The notes under the pieces: generated by a model
What the model saw: only the letters and a program-made list of their open reading frames with translations
Told to the model about the DNA's origin: nothing
Database searches by the model: none
Source of the DNA: an uncultured Eubacteriales bacterium
Lineage (GTDB): Bacteria; Bacillota; Clostridia; Oscillospirales; Oscillospiraceae
Direction of reading: 5' to 3'
Assembly: GCA_959602365.1 (NCBI GenBank)
Contig: CAUGSS010000028.1
Coordinates: forward strand, 1 to 32,010
Length of the DNA: 32,010 nt
Position numbers and translations under genes: made by a program
Part shown: positions 23,317-30,742 of the stretch, piece after piece
How positions within the stretch are numbered: the first letter of the stretch is position 1
How the letters are laid out: the number at the start of each line of letters is the position of its first letter

Positions 23317-25119
23317 ATGGCAGATTATCAGGCTCAGTGCAGCAGCAACCAGTACATCACCCTGCTGCTCCGCACCCAGGTAGCAGGCCAGGACGTGGCA
23401 GGAAACACCACCACTCTCAACTGGACCCTCCATGTGCTCAAGTCCGGCGCCTCCACTTCGGCCACCTGGGGCAACTGCTCCTACAGCGCCACCATCAACG
23501 GGAACGTTTACAGCGGTTCCGGGCAGGTGCGGGTGGAGGCCGGCGGGGACACCACCATTCTCTCCGGCACCACCGTTATCCCCCACAACGCCGACGGCAC
23601 AAAGACCATCTCCCTGAGCGCCTCCATCTCCGGCAAGATTGTGGGCAGCCTGTCCGCTTCGGAGGCATTGGCTGCCATAGCCCGGGCATCCACTATGGCC
23701 GTATATGGGGCCACCATCGGCAGCCAGGTGCAATTTGCTATCTCTGCGGCAAACGCTGGATTTACTCACAGCTTGGAGTACCAGTTTGGCTCTGCCACCG
23801 GGCTAATTCTGGATGTTGTTCCCGCGGGCACCTACACATGGACACCGCCGCTCTCCCTGGGAAGCCAGATTCCAAACGCCACCAGCGGCACAATGACGTA
23901 TAAGCTGCACACGTTCCTTTCGGGGACCGTGATAGGAGTGCAGACATATACATTCCCTTATGCGCTGCCGTCCAGTGTGGTTCCATCTATCAGCTCAGTT
24001 GCTGCCGCCGAAGCCACCAGCGGGCTGGCCGCCCAGTTTGGAGCTTTCGTGCAGAACAAATCCACCCTGAAGGTGACCATCAATGCCTCCGGCAGCTATG
24101 GCAGCACCATCCGCAGCTACAGCGTAAGCTTCAATGGACGGACCTATTCCGGCAACAACTGCACCACCGCGGCACCCACCTCATCGGGCAACCCGACTCT
24201 TACTGCCACAGTGACGGATTCCCGGGGGCGCACCGCCAGTCGAGCAATCACCGTGTCAGTGCTGCCCTATGCACCTCCCGCCATCACCAGACTGTCTGCA
24301 TTCCGTTGCGACGCGGACGGCAACGCCGACGACAACGGAGACTACACCGGCATCTCCTACGCCTATTCCATCTCCAGCGTCAACTCGAAAAACACCAAGT
24401 CAGCAGTTATCCAGTACAAGCGCAGCACAGGCTCCTCCTGGAGCAACCTGCTGACCAATTCCGCCTACAGCGCCAACACCACAGTCTATCCCACCACAGA
24501 ACTGCTCTCCGACTACCAGTGGGACATCCGGCTGACGGTGAGCGACTATTTCGGCTCTTCGGAAATGACGGTTACCCTGCCCTCGGCGGAGGTGCTGATG
24601 GACCTGCTCGCCTCCGGCGACGGCATGGGCATTGGAAAGACGGCTGAGACCGCCGATCTGCTGGATATCGGGTGGGCCGCCCGGATTAGAGGAAATCTCA
24701 CTGTGGACGGAAATATTACCATCGGCGGCAAAAGCTTACTAAACCTAATTTATCCGGTGGGCTCTATCTACATGTCTGTGAGTTCCACCAGCCCTCAGAC
24801 TCTGTTTGGCGGCACCTGGACGCGGTTGGTGGACCGGATGCTGATTGGCGCAGGCAGTTATTACAAAGTCGGCGATACCGGCGGCGAAACCACGCACAGA
24901 CTGACCGCCAATGAAATGCCTACCCACACACATGGTATGGGTATAAAAACTAGTGGAGAAGAGGTTACTGGATTTGGTCTGAGAAACGACCCAAATGGTT
25001 TTACTAACCGTGTCTATGTCACAGGTGGAACAGCCGTGACACATGCTGCTGGTGGAGGAAACGCCCACAATAATATGCCGCCCTACCGGGCCGTCTACAT
25101 GTGGCAGCGGACAGGCTGA
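23317..25119 (+). CDS. Receptor-binding / minor structural protein with collar-like C-terminus
   Basis: 600 residues from ATG 23317, behind AAGGTGG. The first ~400 residues are Ser/Thr-rich beta repeats of the DUF859 siphovirus structural type (QAQCSSNQYITLLLRTQV, then Ig-like blocks). A linker DLLASGDGMGIGKTAETADLLDIGW leads to a C-terminal domain with YPVGSIYMSVSSTSPQTLFGG and RLTANEMPTHTHG, found in phage baseplate/tail-collar adhesins. The region 24920-25080, coding for the tip, is markedly more AT-rich than the rest. It is the last tail gene; no holin or lysin follows. Confidence 0.82.
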   Translation: MADYQAQCSSNQYITLLLRTQVAGQDVAGNTTTLNWTLHVLKSGASTSATWGNCSYSATINGNVYSGSGQVRVEAGGDTTILSGTTVIPHNADGTKTISLSASISGKIVGSLSASEALAAIARASTMAVYGATIGSQVQFAISAANAGFTHSLEYQFGSATGLILDVVPAGTYTWTPPLSLGSQIPNATSGTMTYKLHTFLSGTVIGVQTYTFPYALPSSVVPSISSVAAAEATSGLAAQFGAFVQNKSTLKVTINASGSYGSTIRSYSVSFNGRTYSGNNCTTAAPTSSGNPTLTATVTDSRGRTASRAITVSVLPYAPPAITRLSAFRCDADGNADDNGDYTGISYAYSISSVNSKNTKSAVIQYKRSTGSSWSNLLTNSAYSANTTVYPTTELLSDYQWDIRLTVSDYFGSSEMTVTLPSAEVLMDLLASGDGMGIGKTAETADLLDIGWAARIRGNLTVDGNITIGGKSLLNLIYPVGSIYMSVSSTSPQTLFGGTWTRLVDRMLIGAGSYYKVGDTGGETTHRLTANEMPTHTHGMGIKTSGEEVTGFGLRNDPNGFTNRVYVTGGTAVTHAAGGGNAHNNMPPYRAVYMWQRTG

Positions 25120-25248
25120 AACTAGCTGAAATTTCCCTTTCATTTCCGAGGACACTGCAAGAGCAAGCCAAAGCATGCCACATTTTTAGATCAGTGACAC
25201 ATTTTAGCCGTTATCCACTTCTCCCGTATCTGCTTTTATAAAATAACA

Positions 25249-25275
25249 GCCCCGGAAATCCAGGATTTCCGGGGC
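25249..25275 (-). terminator. Terminator of rpsI, possibly shared with the tail operon
   Basis: Perfect 13-base arms GCCCCGGAAATCC and GGATTTCCGGGGC around one base. On the minus strand TGTTATTTTAT follows, a fair T-rich run; on the plus strand the following bases are less T-rich. Confidence 0.75.
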
Positions 25276-25309
25276 TTGTTGCAATGCTTTGGTCGTATTT
25301 CGATACAGC

Positions 25310-25714
25310 TCAGCGCTTGGAGAACTGAGGCGCGCGACGGGCAGCCTTGAGGCCGTACTTCTTACGCTCCTTCATACGAGGATCGCGGGTCAGGAAACCG
25401 GCCTTTTTCAGGGCGGGGCGATACTCCTCGTTGACGCTCAGCAGGGCGCGGGCGATGCCGTGACGCAGGGCGCCGGCCTGGCCGGAGACGCCGCCGCCGG
25501 AGACGGTGGCCACCACGTCGAACTTGCCGACGGTGTCGGTCAGCACCAGGGGCTGACGGGTGATCAGCTTCAGGGTCTCCAGGCCGAAATAATCGTCGAT
25601 GTCACGGCCGTTGATGGTGATGGAACCAGTGCCGTTGGGATACAGGCGCACCCGGGCCACGGAGGACTTCCGGCGGCCGGTGCCGTACACATAGGGCTTC
25701 TTGCTCTGATACAT
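25310..25714 (-). CDS. rpsI: 30S ribosomal protein S9
   Basis: 134 residues. The N-terminal part has YGTGRRKSSVARVRLYPNGTG, the middle has GGGVSGQAGALRHGIARAL, and the C-terminus ends in ARRAPQFSKR, the tail that reaches the P-site tRNA. It is complete, with an AAGGAGGAAG ribosome site, and lies 14 bases after rplM in the usual rplM-rpsI operon. Confidence 0.97.
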   Translation of the reverse strand: MYQSKKPYVYGTGRRKSSVARVRLYPNGTGSITINGRDIDDYFGLETLKLITRQPLVLTDTVGKFDVVATVSGGGVSGQAGALRHGIARALLSVNEEYRPALKKAGFLTRDPRMKERKKYGLKAARRAPQFSKR

Positions 25715-25728
25715 GATGGACTTCCTCC

Positions 25729-26157
25729 TTAACCTTCGTAGACTTCGGGCTTCTGAGCGGCATTCTTGTGCTCAGCGCCGCGATAGACGCGCAGGCGGCG
25801 GAGCGCGGAGTCACCCAGGGAGTTCTTGGGCAGCATGCCCTTGACCGCAATGTGCATCGCGAACTCGGGCTTCTCCTGCATCAGGATGCGGTACTTGGTC
25901 TCTTTCAGACCGCCGGTCCAGCCGGAGTGGTGGCGATAGTACTTCTGCTCGCCTTTGTTGCCGGTGAGGACAGCCTCGGCAGCGTTGAGGACGATGACAA
26001 AGTCGCCGCAGTCAACGTTGGGGGTGTACTCGGGCTTGTGCTTGCCGCGCAGCAGGTGGGCGGCGGTGGCAGCGGTCTTGCCCAGGGGCTTGCCCGCCGC
26101 ATCAAGGATATACCACTTGCGGGTGACAGTCTCCTTGTGAGCCATGTAAGTGGACAT
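25729..26157 (-). CDS. rplM: 50S ribosomal protein L13
   Basis: 142 residues, the standard length, with MSTYMAHKETVTRKWYILDA at the start and LLRGKHKPEYTPNVDCGDFV and MLPKNSLGDSALRRLRVY further on. It assembles early into the 50S subunit. A GGAGGTAAC site precedes the ATG at 26155-26157. It is transcribed with rpsI from a promoter at 26229-26257 through a short leader. Confidence 0.97.
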   Translation of the reverse strand: MSTYMAHKETVTRKWYILDAAGKPLGKTAATAAHLLRGKHKPEYTPNVDCGDFVIVLNAAEAVLTGNKGEQKYYRHHSGWTGGLKETKYRILMQEKPEFAMHIAVKGMLPKNSLGDSALRRLRVYRGAEHKNAAQKPEVYEG

Positions 26158-26257
26158 GGTGCGTTACCTCCAAATTTCTATAAATAACTTTTGATGAACA
26201 AATGAAGCGCCTTTCAGGCGCAGGTATAGTTATATCACAACGAAAATCCAGTGTCAA
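26158..26257 (-). promoter_or_regulatory. Promoter and 5' leader of rplM-rpsI
   Basis: Minus strand TTGACA (26252-26257), 17-base spacer, TATAAC (26229-26234). The predicted start near 26222 places a GCGCC-TGAAA-GGCGC hairpin (26207-26221) at the very 5' end of a ~65-base leader. L13 leaders in Firmicutes can be autoregulatory. This one is short, and whether it binds L13 cannot be read here. Confidence 0.75.
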
Positions 26258-26359
26258 CCGAAATTTTCACTTTTTTAATTTACCTTTTATCTATCTTTTA
26301 TTTTCTCTTATTTTCTCGCCTTTACTCTCGAATACTCACTTTCGATTTTCAAAATACCG

Positions 26360-26389
26360 TTGCCCATCCATGCCCTGCTGTGCTATAAT
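26360..26389 (+). promoter_or_regulatory. Promoter of the TtcA-like gene
   Basis: TTGCCC (26360-26365), 18-base spacer, perfect TATAAT (26384-26389), 32 bases before the ATG. It is divergent from the rplM promoter, 102 bases away. Confidence 0.7.
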
Positions 26390-26421
26390 CGGGGGAAATC
26401 TCTGAAACAGGAGGCCCTGCC

Positions 26422-27303
26422 ATGCCCAGACAGCTCAGCCGGCTCCAGCTGATCGAGCGCAGCATCCACAAGAAATTCCGCAATTCTCTCTGGAATCCCT
26501 TTATCGCCGCCATCAAGCGCTATGATCTGATCGTCCCCGGCGACCGAATTGGCGTCTGCATCTCCGGAGGAAAAGACTCCATGCTGATGGCCAAGCTCTT
26601 TCAGGAACTGCTCCGCCACAGCGACACCCCTTTTGAGGCTGTGTTTTTGGTGATGGACCCGGGCTATCAGGAGAAGAACCGCCGCCTGCTGGAGGAAAAC
26701 GCCAAACTGCTGAACGTACCCATTCAGATTTTTGAGACGGACATCTTCGCCGTCACCGCCTCCACCGAAAAAAATCCCTGCTACCTCTGCGCCCGGATGC
26801 GCCGGGGCCATCTCTACGCCAAAGCCAGGGAGCTGGGCTGCAACAAGATCGCCCTGGGCCACCACTTCAACGACGTCATTGAGACCACCCTGATGGGCCT
26901 GCTCTATGGCGGGCAAATCCAGGCCATGCGGCCCAAGCTGCGCAGCACCAACTTCAAGGGCATGGAATTGATCCGCCCCATGTACTGCGTCCACGAGGAC
27001 GACATCATCGCCTGGGCCAGATACAACGACCTGCACTTCCTGCGCTGCGCCTGTACCTTTACGGAACAGAACCACAGCTGCGAGGATCCGGGCAGCAGCA
27101 AACGTCTGGCCACGAAACAGCTCATCCGAACTTTGCGCGCGGATTTTCCTGTGGTGGAGACCAACCTCTTCCATGCCATCCACGATGTAAATATGGACAC
27201 GCTGGTGGGCTATTCCCTCCGGGGAACGCCGGTTCCCTTCCAGGCGCAGTATGCCCTGGAGGGCGAATCGGATCAAAAAAGTGTTTCCCAATGCGATTCA
27301 TAA
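26422..27303 (+). CDS. TtcA-family tRNA thiolation ATPase (PP-loop)
   Basis: 293 residues from ATG 26422 behind CAGGAGG. The PP-loop SGGKDS (48-53) adenylates the tRNA base. C120-C123 in NPCYLCARMRRG and the following KIALGHHFNDVIETTLMGLLYGG match TtcA, which puts sulfur on C32 of some tRNAs using a [4Fe-4S] cluster. The second cysteine pair, CxxC in E. coli TtcA, is here CAC (209-211) with C220 nearby, so cluster binding may differ. TilS is less likely given the paired cysteines and GHHFND motif. Acts alone in its transcript. Confidence 0.8.
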   Translation: MPRQLSRLQLIERSIHKKFRNSLWNPFIAAIKRYDLIVPGDRIGVCISGGKDSMLMAKLFQELLRHSDTPFEAVFLVMDPGYQEKNRRLLEENAKLLNVPIQIFETDIFAVTASTEKNPCYLCARMRRGHLYAKARELGCNKIALGHHFNDVIETTLMGLLYGGQIQAMRPKLRSTNFKGMELIRPMYCVHEDDIIAWARYNDLHFLRCACTFTEQNHSCEDPGSSKRLATKQLIRTLRADFPVVETNLFHAIHDVNMDTLVGYSLRGTPVPFQAQYALEGESDQKSVSQCDS

Positions 27304-27367
27304 TTTTTTCATGGAATTTTCTCAGATTATCTAACACTCGACCCGGCACTTTTGGTATCTTATAAGC

Positions 27368-27522
27368 GTGGATCGGGAAGCCACAACGAGAAACAATCTC
27401 ATCTCTTTACTCTCTCTTCTCTCTCAACAACCACCGTCTCCAGCGGCGGCAGCCGCCGCCGCTGGAGCGGACCAAAAGTTCCGGACTCTGTCCGTTGCCG
27501 CGCAGCAATGCGCGGCTTTTTT
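27368..27522 (+). promoter_or_regulatory. Structured leader with terminator upstream of rpiB
   Basis: A -10 TATAAG (27361-27366) with a weak -35 (TCGACC, 17 bases up) could start a leader. It holds a pyrimidine-rich reading frame from GTG 27368 with a run of Leu/Ser codons (LISLLSLLS). A 13-base GC-rich hairpin follows (27438-27467, loop AGCC), then small competing CGGAC/GTCCG segments (27468, 27482, 27490). Last comes a terminator hairpin GCCGCGCA-GCAA-TGCGCGGC with six T (27497-27522). This resembles a leader-peptide attenuator. The gene it controls should be rpiB, 107 bases on, or it is a remnant of a lost operon. Confidence 0.5.
27497..27522 (+). terminator. Intrinsic terminator in the rpiB leader
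   Basis: Eight-base perfect stem, GCAA loop and TTTTTT; all features of a working terminator. Confidence 0.88.
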
Positions 27523-27628
27523 GCGGCCCTCCCGGGCGCGGCTTCTTGACAAGGCAAAGGGAAATGGATACACTGATGCTGAACAGACACCGGCACAAGA
27601 CGACCGAGACAGAGATGGAGGTATTACA

Positions 27629-28093
27629 ATGAAAATTGGATTCGGCTGTGACCACGCGGCGGTGGCCCTCAAGAACGTGCTGCTGGAGCACCTGAAGGAG
27701 CGGGGCTTTGAGTGCGTGGACTATGGCTCCTATGACCCCAACGCCAAGGACAACTACCCGGAAAAGGGCCTGGCTGTGGCCGAGGCCATCATGCGGGGTG
27801 AGGTGGACAAGGGCGTGCTGGTGTGCGGCACCGGCGTGGGCATCTCCCTGTCCGCCAACAAGGTGCCCGGCATCCGGGCCGCCGTGTGCAGCGAGCCCTA
27901 TACCGCCGAGCTGTCGGTGCGCCACAACAACGCCAATATCATCGCCATGGGCGCCCGGGTGGTGGGCGACGAACTGGCCAAGATGATCGTGGACGCCTTT
28001 TTTGACGCCCAGTTCGAGGGGGGCCGCCACGCCGTCCGGGTGGGCATGATTGCCGATATCGAGAAGAAGTATGGCTCCGTCTGGCACGAGTAA
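27629..28093 (+). CDS. rpiB: Ribose-5-phosphate isomerase B (RpiB/LacAB family)
   Basis: 154 residues from ATG 27629 behind GGAGG. The same frame extends upstream to 27368, but that part belongs to the leader and crosses the terminator, so it is not used. Interconverts ribose-5-phosphate and ribulose-5-phosphate in the pentose phosphate pathway. Active-site residues are C66 in VCGTGVGIS, D8-H9 near the N-terminus and H99 in RHNNAN. LacA/LacB galactose-6-phosphate isomerases are close relatives, but no tagatose genes are nearby. Overlaps aroD by 23 bases. Confidence 0.92.
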   Translation: MKIGFGCDHAAVALKNVLLEHLKERGFECVDYGSYDPNAKDNYPEKGLAVAEAIMRGEVDKGVLVCGTGVGISLSANKVPGIRAAVCSEPYTAELSVRHNNANIIAMGARVVGDELAKMIVDAFFDAQFEGGRHAVRVGMIADIEKKYGSVWHE

Positions 28094-28862
28094 ACCCGGC
28101 GTCATTCAGGTGCGGCGGTGCTCCATCGGGGAGGGGCTTCCGAAAATCTGTGTTCCGGTGCTGGGCCGCAGGGAAACAGAAATCCTCGCCAGCGCCCAGG
28201 CTGCCCTCAGCGGACGCCCGGATCTGGTGGAATGGCGGGTGGACTGGTTTGAGGGGGCGGAAGATCCCCTCCGTCTGGACTTAATTTTACGTCAACTTCG
28301 GGAGCTGTTATGCGACATCCCTTTCCTGGTCACCTTCCGCTCTCTCAGAGAGGGCGGAGAGAGAGAACTGCCGCCCGAAAATTATGTCGATCTGTTATGT
28401 CAAGTCATCAACTCCGGGTGCGCCGACCTGGCAGATGTGGAACTGTCTGCCGGAGCGGAACTGGTGCGCCAGATTGTGACCCGCGCCCATGCGCGCGGGG
28501 TCGCAGTGGTGGGTTCCAGTCACGATTTCCAACGCACCCCCGGGGAGGCAGAACTGCTGCGGCGGCTGGAGGAGATGGCGGCCCTGGGTTGTGACATCGC
28601 CAAAATTGCCGTCACGCCCCAGGCTCCGGAAGATGTGCTCACCCTGCTCTTCGCCACCGCCCAGATGCGGCGGCGGCACCCGGAGCTCCCCATCATCACC
28701 ATGAGCATGGGGCAGCTGGGGCTGATCAGCCGGCTGTGCGGCGAGGTCTTCGGCTCTGCCGTCACCTTCGGCTCCGCCGGACAGGCCTCCGCCCCCGGGC
28801 AGATCGACGCGCTGGAGCTGCGAGGGGTGCTGGAGCTGCTCCACGGCGGAACAGAAGCTTAA
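28071..28862 (+). CDS. aroD: Type I 3-dehydroquinate dehydratase
   Basis: 263 residues. Dehydrates 3-dehydroquinate to 3-dehydroshikimate in the shikimate pathway through a Schiff base. Catalytic residues are K178 (DIAKIAVTPQ) and H151 (SSHDF). PKICVPVLG near the N-terminus and VEWRVDWF (53-60) are family landmarks, and SMGQLGLISR plus FGSAGQASAPGQ close the barrel. ATG 28071 lies inside the end of rpiB; a GTG near 28112 is an alternative start that would remove about 13 residues. Ends just before a terminator. Confidence 0.92.
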   Translation: MAPSGTSKPGVIQVRRCSIGEGLPKICVPVLGRRETEILASAQAALSGRPDLVEWRVDWFEGAEDPLRLDLILRQLRELLCDIPFLVTFRSLREGGERELPPENYVDLLCQVINSGCADLADVELSAGAELVRQIVTRAHARGVAVVGSSHDFQRTPGEAELLRRLEEMAALGCDIAKIAVTPQAPEDVLTLLFATAQMRRRHPELPIITMSMGQLGLISRLCGEVFGSAVTFGSAGQASAPGQIDALELRGVLELLHGGTEA

Positions 28863-28887
28863 AACTTCTATACCATCATACGTTATA

Positions 28888-28930
28888 CGGCGCCGTGATC
28901 GCTCTCCGATCACGGCGCCGCGCGTTTTAT
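28888..28930 (+). terminator. Terminator after aroD
   Basis: Perfect 14-base arms CGGCGCCGTGATCG and CGATCACGGCGCCG with a 5-base loop, followed by CGCGTTTTAT. The convergent CoA-transferase operon ends at 28939, so the hairpin may serve both sides, though the minus-strand side has no T-run. Confidence 0.8.
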
Positions 28931-28938
28931 ATCCGGTT

Positions 28939-29580
28939 TTACATGGTTTTGAGATCCGGCGACACCCGGAAGGGGGCGCCGGTCTTGGCCCGGATCTCCT
29001 CCACACCAACCCCTTCCCGGTGCTCCACCAGGGTGAGGCCGTCGGTGGCCGAGACCTCAAAGATGGCCAGCTCGGTGACAATGCACTTGACCACCCGGTA
29101 ACCGGTCAACGGCAGGGTGCACGCCTCCAGGATCTTGGGCTTGCCCTCCTTGGTGCAGTGCTCGGTGGCCACGATTACGTCCCGGATGCCGCTGACCAGG
29201 TCCATGGCGCCCCCCATGCCGGGGTAGCTGCCCGGCCGGGCCCAGTTGGCCATGTCCCCATACTGGGACACCTCAAAGGCCCCCAGGATGGTGGCCTTGA
29301 CCAGCCCCTGGCGGATCATGCCGAAGGAGGTGCAGATATCGAACACGCTGGCCCCAGGGACCAGGTCCACGGTGTTGCCGCTGGCGTTGAAGTAGGCGGC
29401 CTCCGGGTCCAGGCCGGGATAGGAGGCCCCGGAACCCAGCAGGCCGTTTTCCGACTGGATCACCACATTGTCGGTGATATAGTCCCCCACCAGCACCGGG
29501 ATACCTACACCCAGATTGATGACGTCGCCGTCCTTAAAGAAGGAGGCGATCTTTTTTGCGATAAATCGGCGGTTGTCCAT
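28939..29580 (-). CDS. CoA-transferase subunit B (AtoA/CtfB/ScoB-like)
   Basis: 213 residues. Beta subunit of a two-subunit class I CoA-transferase moving CoA between short-chain acids such as acetate, butyrate or acetoacetate. The catalytic glutamate is E44 in SENGLLG, which forms the CoA thioester. GGAMDLVSGIRDVIVATEH is also typical. Complete, ATG 29578-29580 behind GGGAGGGAG. Lies 17 bases after subunit A. No thiolase or acetoacetate decarboxylase is in view, so the acid pair cannot be named; butyrate-producing clostridia often carry such enzymes. Confidence 0.9.
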   Translation of the reverse strand: MDNRRFIAKKIASFFKDGDVINLGVGIPVLVGDYITDNVVIQSENGLLGSGASYPGLDPEAAYFNASGNTVDLVPGASVFDICTSFGMIRQGLVKATILGAFEVSQYGDMANWARPGSYPGMGGAMDLVSGIRDVIVATEHCTKEGKPKILEACTLPLTGYRVVKCIVTELAIFEVSATDGLTLVEHREGVGVEEIRAKTGAPFRVSPDLKTM

Positions 29581-29597
29581 ATGCGCTCCCTCCCTGT

Positions 29598-30239
29598 TCA
29601 GCGGCTTTGATCCAGAATCATATCCACAAAGATGCCCGGGGTGACGATGCTCTCCGGCGGAATGGAGTCCAGCTCTACCAGCTGGTCGGCCTGGACGATG
29701 GTCAAGTCTCCGGCGGTGGCCACCACATGGTTGGAGTTGCGGGCGGTGCCCCGGTAGGTCAGGTTGCCGTAGGCGTCGGCGGTGCCCGCCCGGACCAGGG
29801 AGACGTCAGCCCGGAGGGCGGTCTCCAAAATCCAGGTCTCCCCGTTGACCTCCACCAGCTGCTTGCCCTCCTGGGCCACGGTGCCCAGGCCGGTCTTGAC
29901 CAGGATACCCCCCAGGCCCATGCCGCCGGCCCGGATGCGCTCGGCCAGGGTGCCCATGGGGCAGAACTCCACTTCGATCTTCCCGGAGGCCATCAGGGCC
30001 AGATTCTCGGGCACCGAGCCGGAGTGGGCCATGATGACCTTGTCGAAGATACCCAGGTGCATCAGCCGGGCGGCGCTGGCGTCCAGGGCGATGTTGGTCA
30101 GGTGCTTGGCACCGCTGGCGATCAGGCAGTCCATCAGCTCCCCGGCGCAGCCGTGGAAGGCAAAGCCGCCGGTCATAATGGTCTGGCCATCGTGAAAGCA
30201 GGAGATGATCTCATCCCGCGAAAACAGTTTGCTGATCAT
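29598..30239 (-). CDS. CoA-transferase subunit A (AtoD/CtfA/ScoA-like)
   Basis: 213 residues. Alpha subunit partner of the next gene, with the Gly-rich N-terminus TIMTGGFAFHGC, GTLAERIRAGGMGLGG in the middle and VRAGTADAYGNLTYRGTARN in the second half. The ATG overlaps the stop of the YaiI-type gene as ATGA, so translation is coupled. Both subunits are complete and should form a heterotetramer. Confidence 0.9.
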   Translation of the reverse strand: MISKLFSRDEIISCFHDGQTIMTGGFAFHGCAGELMDCLIASGAKHLTNIALDASAARLMHLGIFDKVIMAHSGSVPENLALMASGKIEVEFCPMGTLAERIRAGGMGLGGILVKTGLGTVAQEGKQLVEVNGETWILETALRADVSLVRAGTADAYGNLTYRGTARNSNHVVATAGDLTIVQADQLVELDSIPPESIVTPGIFVDMILDQSR

Positions 30240-30742
30240 TGACCCTCTGTTCTCTCCTTTTCTGTCTGTGAAACATATGCTCTGTCATCCCCGGGGAAGC
30301 CCAGCGCGGTATCCAGCAGCCGCTCCAGGGAGGCAGCAAAGCGCTCGTCGTCCTCCGGGGTGCGCTTTTTGGGCCCCTTCAGATGGTGCTTGCCGTGGGC
30401 GCGGCGGGCCTTTTGGGCCAGGTGGCGGTCCATCAGCAGAGCGCCGATGTTGTCCTGGGTGTACCACTTTCCGCTCTGGTGGATGCCCCAGGCCCCCTTC
30501 CCCAGGGCCATGGCCGCCACGCCGTAGTCCTGGGTGACCACCAGGTCCCCTTTCCCGCACCGGTTGACCAGTTCGAAGTCCACCGCGTCCGCCCCGGCCC
30601 CCACCACGACCACCTGACTGTAATCGGAGGAGAGTACATGGTTGGTGTCGCAGAGCAGGGTCACTGGAATGCCCCGGCGCCGGGCCGCCCGCTCCACCAG
30701 GGCCACCACCGGGCAGGCGTCCGCGTCCACCCAGATGTGCAT
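30236..30742 (-). CDS. YaiI/YqxD (UPF0178) family protein
   Basis: 168 residues from ATG 30740-30742. A longer frame from 30934 is antisense-type noise from the gene before it. N-terminal MHIWVDADACPV has the DAD acidic cluster of this PIN/NYN-like fold. DLVVTQDYGVAAMALGKGA and HGKHHLKGPKKRT are further family landmarks. Probably a nucleic-acid enzyme, but no activity is established for the family. Shares its first base with the stop of the S66 peptidase gene (TGATG). Confidence 0.88.
   Translation of the reverse strand: MHIWVDADACPVVALVERAARRRGIPVTLLCDTNHVLSSDYSQVVVVGAGADAVDFELVNRCGKGDLVVTQDYGVAAMALGKGAWGIHQSGKWYTQDNIGALLMDRHLAQKARRAHGKHHLKGPKKRTPEDDERFAASLERLLDTALGFPGDDRAYVSQTEKERTEGQ

Noticed and set aside
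24920..25119. Variable region of a diversity-generating retroelement in the receptor-binding protein
   Set aside because: No reverse transcriptase gene and no template repeat in the window.
27368..27628. N-terminal extension of rpiB by 87 residues
   Set aside because: It would run through a perfect intrinsic terminator; RpiB proteins start at MKIGFGCDHA, which has its own GGAGG.
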